Source: Glandiceps talaboti
Lineage: Eukaryota; Hemichordata; Enteropneusta; Spengelidae
DNA: 64,000 bases
Assembly (NCBI RefSeq): GCF_964340395.1
Contig: NC_135550.1
Span: forward strand, 30,646,676 to 30,710,675
Reading direction: 5' to 3'
The first letter of the stretch is position 1, and every line of letters starts with the position of its first letter. The notes under the pieces were generated by a model. It was not told where the DNA came from and did not search any database. It worked only from the letters and a program-made list of their open reading frames with translations. Shown here in pieces: positions 59,001 through 64,000 of the stretch. The position numbers and the translations under genes are program-made.

Positions 59001-60501
59001 CATGTTAGCTCAGCCAAGAAGCCAGGCCATTGGGGATTTTGTATTTTGATGGAGAAATAATGAATTCAATATCCTCATTTGCATGTGATTCCAGACTAAT
59101 GTTAACTTGACAGACACTCACTTTACATATCGGGAACAATGAGAAAACTGGGATACACATTTTAGAGTACTCACATGTTGATCTTCATGGCGGAGTAGCT
59201 GAGATAGAGATTCAACACAGGTTTCTAGGGATGTATCACTGGGTTCCATCTTGCCACATAGTCGAGATACCACTGACATGGCAGAATGGAGTGTATCTTT
59301 GTGTATAAGATTGCCATTGTCTCTGATAAACATCAGTACACAGTTGAGTCCACCAGCTTCAAATACAGCACCAGACTCCCTGGTACACATCAATTCCAGT
59401 ACCTGTAATCAAAGTTACCAATTTATTAGGATGAGTATATATGTACAAATGGTTATAACTATACCTAGGATTATAGAAGCTGAACTTAACGTAAGTGAAT
59501 CTGCGGGTACATGTCCCCTGGCAATGAATTACCTTCTACATTGTATCTACAGGATAAATCCTAGTGCTAAGATTTAATATCCTAAATAACACACCCCTCA
59601 CGTCTAAATTAATAGAAATCAAATAATTTTGGAAGTTCTGAAGTCTCAATCTAATAGCACCATGAATGAGTTATTTGGTAAATTTTGAATTAAATAGAAC
59701 AATACCAATCCAGTATGGGATAGAGGAAACTTCCAATTTTTCTCAAAAACAGATTATTTTGAAAATGGTCATCAATCAGACATCTTACATTGTTTTTATG
59801 CTTTATCTACAAATTTGTTTTCCTTTTTAAATAGGTGCAAACTTATCATCATCTCCACCTATATACACTGCAGGGTTCAAAATTAACACTAGTCCTGAGT
59901 CTACAGACTACAAATTCTTGTCATGGGGCTACCATAATTTGGGCTACCAGCTGCACTTAGGCTACTCTATATATACATGCACTGATTATGCAATGGATTC
60001 AAGGATAGAGGATTTACAATCTGACATGAAAGTATTTTTAAAACACACATAATTCCATTAGAAGAACTCTGTTCAATTCAGGAATATAGGACTACTGGTC
60101 ACCATCCTCGGGCTACCACTTTCTGAAATCGGTAGCCTACTGGGACTACCAAAGAAAATTATTAATTTTTGGGCCCTGACACAGCACATACCCCTTGTCA
60201 CTACATGCTCAATGCCCAATGAAAGTTACACAGCACTGCACACCACACAACATGATATGTACTTACCTTGATGCATTGTTCAGCCAGATCTTTGCTGGTG
60301 CGTGATGACAACTCAGCAACCACCAGTCTGTTACAGATTGCCTTAACAGCACCATCGACAGCAACAACACGTCTTGTACATTCAGCTGATACATCTAAGT
60401 AGTATGTGATTGCACGGGCAGTAACTTCTAATACATTATCAGGAGCACACTCATCCAGAAATATCTTACATAATGCTGGCAGGAAAGTCCTTGGTGGGCA
60501 G
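28443..60501 (-). CDS. HECTD1: HECTD1, E3 ubiquitin-protein ligase, 41 exons, lacking only the N-terminal ~50 residues
   Basis: HECTD1 transfers ubiquitin from an E2 to substrates through a C-terminal HECT thioester cysteine; in mammals it acts in neural tube, placental and adhesion processes. Exons from 60501 to 28443 join in frame to 2476 residues plus TGA; human HECTD1 is 2610. Domain order matches: ARM-like helices, ankyrin repeats, Sad1/UNC-type beta sandwich, MIB/HERC2 domain, Ser/Ala-rich and acidic linker, basic helical bundle, HECT. The final residues EKGFHLN equal the vertebrate terminus. The first visible exon begins [14 protein letters not shown], about residue 48 of human. The start exon was not found in 60502-64000 and must lie beyond the window. 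One junction (exon 49188-49363) appears to use a GC donor. Confidence 0.97.
32612..33253 (-). CDS. HECTD1: HECTD1 K-box-like segment before HECT (2 exons)
   Basis: Exons 33052-33253 and 32612-32694. [16 protein letters not shown] and [20 protein letters not shown] align with human VEDVLQLLRILYIVASD and the [20 protein letters not shown] segment. The preceding Ser/Lys-rich linker ([20 protein letters not shown]) is unlike vertebrates. Confidence 0.92.
33688..35930 (-). CDS. HECTD1: HECTD1 basic helical-bundle region (5 exons)
   Basis: Exons 35774-35930, 35002-35090, 34583-34713, 34190-34247 and 33688-33870. Conserved parts are [65 protein letters not shown] and [20 protein letters not shown]. 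This corresponds to the BTHB domain annotated in vertebrate HECTD1. The stretch around exons 35002-35090 and 34583-34713 ([35 protein letters not shown]) is the most diverged. Confidence 0.94.
35257..35619. repeat. 59-bp minisatellite in a HECTD1 intron
   Basis: About six tandem copies of a unit containing CTTTGGATATTTGGTTAAAA and CCCTCAATGGCTACAGTAGT. Copies starting at 35380, 35439, 35498 and 35557 are spaced exactly 59 bp and nearly identical; the left copies are progressively more diverged. Confidence 0.93.
37640..41609 (-). CDS. HECTD1: HECTD1 Ser/Ala-rich and acidic disordered region (4 exons)
   Basis: Exons 41433-41609, 41078-41149, 40617-40823 and 37640-37956. The first is unusually Ala-rich ([24 protein letters not shown]) and has no obvious vertebrate counterpart. 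[20 protein letters not shown] and [11 protein letters not shown] match short conserved islands. [20 protein letters not shown] leads into a run of about 30 mostly Asp/Glu residues, as in human HECTD1. Phases join cleanly although sequence conservation is low in the first two exons. Confidence 0.88.
38210..38720. repeat. Interspersed repeat with a GGAC/GGAT microsatellite tail
   Basis: Contains TGACCTTGAACATGGAGGTC, then GTGCCAAGTTTGATTGAAAT, then a (GGAC)n(GGAT)n tract at 38621-38667, ending CCCTTTGGGAGCTAATAA. This arrangement (conserved body, GGAC/ACGG microsatellite, CCTTTGGGAGCTAAT end) is familiar from dispersed nonautonomous elements of marine invertebrates, comparable to microsatellite-bearing Helitron-like elements. 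Family and exact borders are not established. Confidence 0.5.
39886..39931 (+). repeat. Short tandem duplication
   Basis: GAGGCTTTGTGGATGGAAA appears twice about 27 bp apart, noncoding, in a HECTD1 intron. Confidence 0.7.
41784..41860. repeat. GGACA/AGACA pentanucleotide microsatellite
   Basis: About seven GGACA units change into about eight AGACA units. It lies in the 352-bp HECTD1 intron between exons 41962-42234 and 41433-41609, giving a pyrimidine-rich tract in the transcript 175 bases before the acceptor. Confidence 0.95.
41962..43816 (-). CDS. HECTD1: HECTD1 MIB/HERC2 domain (2 exons)
   Basis: Exons 43640-43816 and 41962-42234. The pattern [40 protein letters not shown] then [18 protein letters not shown] is the MIB/HERC2 fold found in Mind-bomb and HERC2 ligases. 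It is preceded by the basic helix [20 protein letters not shown]. The second exon then becomes Ser/Thr/Lys-rich and diverges from vertebrates. Confidence 0.95.
42235..44270. other. HECTD1 introns around the MIB/HERC2 exons
   Basis: Intron 42235-43639 (1.4 kb) shows no exon or identifiable element. Intron 43817-44270 contains a (GT)n microsatellite at 43979-44016 next to a short (TA)n run. Confidence 0.6.
43979..44016. repeat. (GT)19 microsatellite
   Basis: Uninterrupted dinucleotide run, followed by a short interrupted extension to about 44027. Confidence 0.95.
44271..46466 (-). CDS. HECTD1: HECTD1 Sad1/UNC-type (discoidin-like) domain (5 exons)
   Basis: Exons 46332-46466, 45961-46100, 45414-45557, 44885-45064 and 44271-44437. 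The domain core is [40 protein letters not shown] and [20 protein letters not shown], ending [12 protein letters not shown]. This F5/8C-like beta sandwich is a binding module. Upstream residues [20 protein letters not shown] and [13 protein letters not shown] are equally conserved. Confidence 0.95.
47020..52091 (-). CDS. HECTD1: HECTD1 middle region between ankyrin and Sad1/UNC domains (9 exons)
   Basis: Exons 51902-52091, 51236-51377, 50488-50649, 49861-50089, 49188-49363, 48769-48936, 48183-48320, 47673-47819 and 47020-47220. The block starts with an acidic linker ([20 protein letters not shown]). It continues with helices ([20 protein letters not shown]) and the highly conserved [20 protein letters not shown] and [15 protein letters not shown]. 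Then come [34 protein letters not shown] and [17 protein letters not shown]. Cys/Asn-rich [20 protein letters not shown] replaces a diverged vertebrate stretch. Confidence 0.94.
49150..49190 (-). other. GC splice donor with in-frame alternative GT donor (HECTD1)
   Basis: The conserved SDGQQ ends at 49188 and is followed by GCAAGTAT, the consensus for GC-AG introns (AG then GCAAGT). The next exon resumes at 48936 with QATILREEL. An alternative donor (AAG then GTGAAC, GT at 49151-49150) would add 12 in-frame residues, [12 protein letters not shown], not present in vertebrate HECTD1. Both donors keep phase 0. Confidence 0.65.
51533..51752. mobile_element. Possible 220-bp inverted-repeat element
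   Basis: TTGTCTCACTGCAGAT near 51535 and ATCTGCAACGAGACATAA ending at 51750 are imperfect inverted copies. The interior is richer in GC and CpG than the surrounding intron. No clean target duplication was found. Confidence 0.4.
52720..54697 (-). CDS. HECTD1: HECTD1 ankyrin repeats (3 exons)
   Basis: Exons 54621-54697, 53166-53264 and 52720-52843 encode about visible residues 336-435. Ankyrin signatures are [35 protein letters not shown] and [20 protein letters not shown], three to four repeats that mediate protein contacts. The third has [10 protein letters not shown] where vertebrates have RGHSEVV, a three-residue insertion in the turn. Confidence 0.95.
54215..54535. repeat. Diverged tandem duplication (~160 bp x 2)
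   Basis: Both copies contain TTTTACAATAGAATAT, GGTAAGAAAATCTCCC, GAGTTCCT, CAATGTAGG, a CTGTATTACC/TTGTATTACC stretch and AACTTGACC/ATTTGACC in the same order. Noncoding, in the HECTD1 intron next to the ankyrin exon 54621-54697. Confidence 0.7.
55502..60501 (-). CDS. HECTD1: HECTD1 N-terminal ARM-like region (5 exons)
   Basis: Exons 60267-60501, 59175-59402, 57059-57328, 56301-56359 and 55502-55716. They encode visible residues 1-335, including [56 protein letters not shown] and [20 protein letters not shown], all near-identical to vertebrate HECTD1. This helical region contributes to substrate and partner binding. The middle of exon 57059-57328 (Ala/Gly/Thr-rich, [14 protein letters not shown]) replaces a vertebrate low-complexity insert. 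The last exon starts the ankyrin region with [20 protein letters not shown]. Confidence 0.96.
55717..60266 (-). other. HECTD1 introns of the 5' region
   Basis: Introns 55717-56300, 56360-57058, 57329-59174 and 59403-60266. No exon was missed as judged by phase continuity. Only the 308-bp element at 59871-60178 is recognisable. Confidence 0.6.
59871..60178. mobile_element. Possible 308-bp hAT-like MITE
   Basis: Ends CAGGGTTCAAAATTAA and AATTTTTGGGCCCTG are imperfect inverted copies. The interior has several GGGCTACC/GGTAGCC motifs in opposing orientations. The 8-base flanks (ATACACTG and ACACAGCA) match only partly, so age or misplacement of borders weakens the call. Confidence 0.45.
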
Positions 60502-62615
60502 CTGTTAGTAGAACAAAATTTGAGGTTAGAATTACAGTTTTTAACAACACTAAATCAGGATCTCTGATGCAAGAAGGTGAATGGAAAGTGATGATTTAAC
60601 AACTTTAATTTCCTGTTAGGCTCATTTCTATTCTGATTCACATTTCTTGCTGTACTGAGGACACTGTGTGCACACATTATGTATGCAGATATGTGAATAA
60701 TTCATCTCAATAATTCCTAGTTTCCAATTCACATGTATAGGGGTATAATGTTTAATCACTTCTGGTATCTTGACAAAATTATATACATTTTGTATCTTCA
60801 ACTGTCGTTCTCATGACTTCATTTAAACATATATCCTACTGAAACACTGGTAAATGCAGATATGGGTACAAATAAAAGATATTTCTAATCAAGTATTAAT
60901 ACAGTTTGTTGTTATCGATCAGAGTATACATTTTCTCAAAATATGTGTACAAAAAATGGATACAAATGCAATATTGGATCTTATTTTTTTTTTTTAACTA
61001 TTTCTTTGGTGTATCCACATTTATAACTTAATTTTGTATTTTCCAATGTTCTAAAAATATTTGAAGGGCGAGTATTATGAAATAAAATTGTTTATTTTTT
61101 AATATTCAAACTTTATGTCATCATGTTTTAAAACATGCTCAAATAGGAAATCTTTTTTAAAAATACAATTTTAATCATGAGTCAACTAAATAAAGTAATA
61201 TAATGATCATACACCTACTCAATACCCACGCTAACTCTTTCCTCTTTCTATTTCCAGGGTGATTCCAAACCAATGTTGGTATGATTCATCATTGCTGTAT
61301 AATCACCATTGATGGGATGTAACTATCACAGCAAGGCACACATGACACATCAATAAATTATCTTGGATCACTATTGATTCATTTTCCTGTGCAATACACC
61401 AACCTGTATATTTTGTCATGTCTCTGAACTCAATCTTATTGTTCTAAATTAGATCCATGTAATCTTTAGCAAACAGCTGCCATGGTGTAAGGCAGTAATG
61501 CAAAATGATCTGCATTATTTAATCTGGATATTTATCACTCTTGATATTAAAAAAGAGGTATGCTACCACATTAGATAATGCTCTGAACTGGAACTTTCTA
61601 GATGTATGACCAATTATTTAGCATACCAGTGATGTTAGGCTGAAAGATTTGTCCTTGTATATGTTCGAGCACAAACTGAGTCTCGCAGTCTAAAGAGGTA
61701 TTAGTTCACAAAAATACAGTAATTGTGTACGAATATCAAATCTCTATTTAAACAAATTAGCATATTTATGAGTATGTTATCACATGTATCATGACTCCTT
61801 TAGCTGTGCCCGCAATACATTCGGGTCAAATACAGGGCAATTGCTGGGTTGTAACAAACTTGAACAATAATTACACCTTCAGGCTAGTGAAGTTTTTTCT
61901 TATACTCATTGACTTTAATTCAACAGCTGTATTTCAGTAGAATGGAACATTTATAATGAATCAGATTAACTCATACACATGTAGAGGCTGTTTGTTCTCT
62001 TGTTGTTTTTGTGAGATTTCTTCTCAAGCTAAAAATGGTTCTTTTATCTCTACTATTATTACAAGTAGAACCATTATACTCCATACATGTAAATAGCAGG
62101 GTGCAACTCACAATGCAAATTGATATTTCATGAATTCATATTTACATATCTATGAAAGACAAAAAAAATTCTTCCTTCAAAAGCAAATGGCTGATGTCAC
62201 TTTGAATGAGTAGTTTGGGAATAGAAAAATCCCCTGCTTACCAGGTATAGAGTCAGACTGACTGGCAGCAGAAGATTTGTTATGAAATCATAATCATTCA
62301 CTGATTCAGGATTTATATACACATATAAGAAATACTGTGGGATTAACAAAGACATTCTTGTCTATAATTACTACAATCTAATATATTTGAAAACACTACA
62401 AGCAGGAATTGGAGATTGTAACCTTATCCTGTGCAAGGATAGGTAACAACACGGATGACATTAGTTTAGCATTGAGGTTCCATTACCACAACAACATTTT
62501 TCTTTTTCTTTTTACTCAAGGGGCTTTCAGTTTTAATCTCCTATTTTATGTTTAAAGATGTCTTGTTTGATAAGAAACGCCTGTGAGATATAAAGTTTCA
62601 ATAGACGAGTTATCA

Positions 62616-62801
62616 TTTCTTTTTATCTCTTTATGACATGCCTGGCAATTCTGAATTGTCACTGCACATTTTAAAATTTCTTTTTTATCTCTTCATAACA
62701 GGCCTGGCAAATCTTCATTGTCATTGCAGATTTTAGAATTTCTTTTTTATCTCTTATAACAGGCCTAGCAGTTCTGAATGATAACTGCATATTTTAAACT
62801 T
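62616..62801. repeat. Triplicated 62-bp unit
   Basis: Three copies of TTTTTATCTCTT...GCCTGGCAATTCT...TTGTCACTGCA...TTTTAAAATTT spaced 62 and 61 bp apart, with about 15-25% differences. Confidence 0.8.
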
Positions 62802-63237
62802 TGTGAGATGAGAGGCTTTGAGTTTAGGTTTTCCTGTTTCCAATTATTTTTCCCATTTTATATCTGGAATTATTTTTCAGATTTTCAATTTTTTTTCTTT
62901 TTGGATCTGATGTTTCTTTGTGAAATAACTTAAAATTTGTAAAAACTTATTCACCATCACGTTTTCAATAATGCTAACATTCTAATTGATATATTAATTC
63001 CAAAGAACTTATCGAATGACTAAAATTGTGAAATGAAAGCACACACCCTGCATGTTAATGACTGTACCATATATCCTATCAAATTAGTAGTTTGTACAAT
63101 CATATTCACATGATTTCACTTCCTCTATACCACCAACCACATCTTGTATCAGGGTTTTCACTAAACATTCTTGTTCAGTAGGAGAGCTACCTGTACAGAA
63201 TGTTTTCAACTAAAGTACTACTCTGCATTTTGACGTT

Positions 63238-63561
63238 ATAGACTGTTTTCTTTCATTTATTATGCCTTGTGGCCTTCTGTTATTATGATGCCAGTAGAAA
63301 GCATATACAACTGATAAATATATTGATATGCCATACTAACCTTCATAACAAGGTTCTCATTGCCATTTTTTGTTGTCTTTATATTATCTCATCAATAATA
63401 CATTACATTTAGACTGTTTCTATCATTTATCATGCCCTGTGGACTTTTATTATGATAATGCCAGTAGAAATTTATATTGATATGCCATACTAACCTTCAT
63501 AACAAGGTTCCCATGGCCATTTCTTGTTGTCTTTATATTTTTCTCATCAATACTACATTAC
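63238..63561. repeat. Tandem duplication, 171 bp and 153 bp copies
   Basis: Copies begin at TAGACTGTTT (63238 and 63409) and share ATGCCATACTAACCTTCATA, ACAAGGTTC and TTGTTGTCTTTATAT. The second lacks 18 bases (GCATATACAACTGATAAA region) present in the first. Confidence 0.85.
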
Positions 63562-64000
63562 ACAGCATAAAGAAATATTTGTTGCTGTGTCATCCTGTTT
63601 GTCACTCAACAAGTGAGTACTCTAAAATATGTATCCCACTCTTATGTTCATCACTCTTACTAACACACTTATACAAAGTTATAGCAAGTATGGGAGTGTG
63701 CACAATAACAATACATCCAGTATTCATACAGTATACAGTCATGTGTTTACATTAATCATACACATGTACAATATGACCTCATAACTGTGAAATAAATTAT
63801 TGATATTTCTATGTTTTCAGCTCTTGCCGCAATTCATGTTTTCTCTACTTAAACACAAAGGCGCTTGACAGTACTTGATTCATTGTACAATGCATGTATT
63901 AATTGAAATAAAACAACTGCTTTCAAGAACTACCAGTGTTTTTGCTAAGGTCTTGGAACAACTTGCTTTGATTTCCATACTTTTGTACGATAATTTAATG

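Larger units (their letters stand above)
60502..64000. other. Upstream HECTD1 intron, no exon found
   Basis: The 5'-most coding exon (about 48 residues, vertebrate MADVDPDTLLEWLQMGQG type) was searched for on the minus strand and not seen. The sequence is AT-rich and carries two families of tandem duplication described separately. Confidence 0.6.

Noticed and set aside
60502-64000. First HECTD1 coding exon
   Set aside because: Looked for the conserved DPDTLLEWLQMGQG coding on the minus strand and did not find it; it must lie beyond the window.

Overview
The window is nuclear DNA from a bilaterian animal. Genes are split into many short exons with GT-AG introns, microsatellites and small DNA transposons fill the introns, and base composition is AT-rich. 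The proteins are clear animal orthologues. Intron size, repeat style and absence of vertebrate repeat families suggest a marine invertebrate (hemichordate, echinoderm, amphioxus or lophotrochozoan). The sequence alone does not decide which.

Three genes are present. (1) Positions 1-19.75 kb, minus strand: the 5' part of a ribosome-binding protein 1 (RRBP1/p180, kinectin-related) gene. It has a first coding exon with an ER membrane anchor and Lys-rich region, then four exons of coiled coil, and runs off the left edge. (2) 20.5-25.0 kb, plus strand: a complete six-exon ENOPH1 gene (enolase-phosphatase E1, methionine salvage), 279 residues. (3) 28.4-60.5 kb, minus strand: 41 exons of HECTD1, a giant HECT E3 ubiquitin ligase. 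The stop codon is present; only about the first 50 residues lie beyond the right edge. The visible HECTD1 exons join in frame to 2476 residues. RRBP1 and ENOPH1 are head to head, less than 0.8 kb apart. ENOPH1 and HECTD1 are tail to tail, with 3.4 kb between stop codons.

The 15-kb first coding intron of RRBP1 is a transposon landing area. It holds a 1.6-kb piggyBac-like element (TTAA flanks, 16-bp inverted ends), a 175-bp hAT-type MITE (8-bp duplication) and a 3.0-kb element with perfect 24-bp inverted ends, a 7-bp duplication and an internal palindrome of about 305 bp.

The most striking observation is in ENOPH1. A 166-bp near-perfect hairpin element with a 9-bp target duplication sits exactly on the exon 1 splice donor. 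The first base of the element rebuilds the GT donor, and the ancestral donor survives 175 bp downstream. Other points of note are a probable GC-AG intron with an in-frame alternative GT donor in HECTD1, a 59-bp minisatellite in a HECTD1 intron, overlapping upstream ORFs before ENOPH1, and several diverged tandem duplications. No RNA genes, CRISPR arrays or prokaryotic features were seen.
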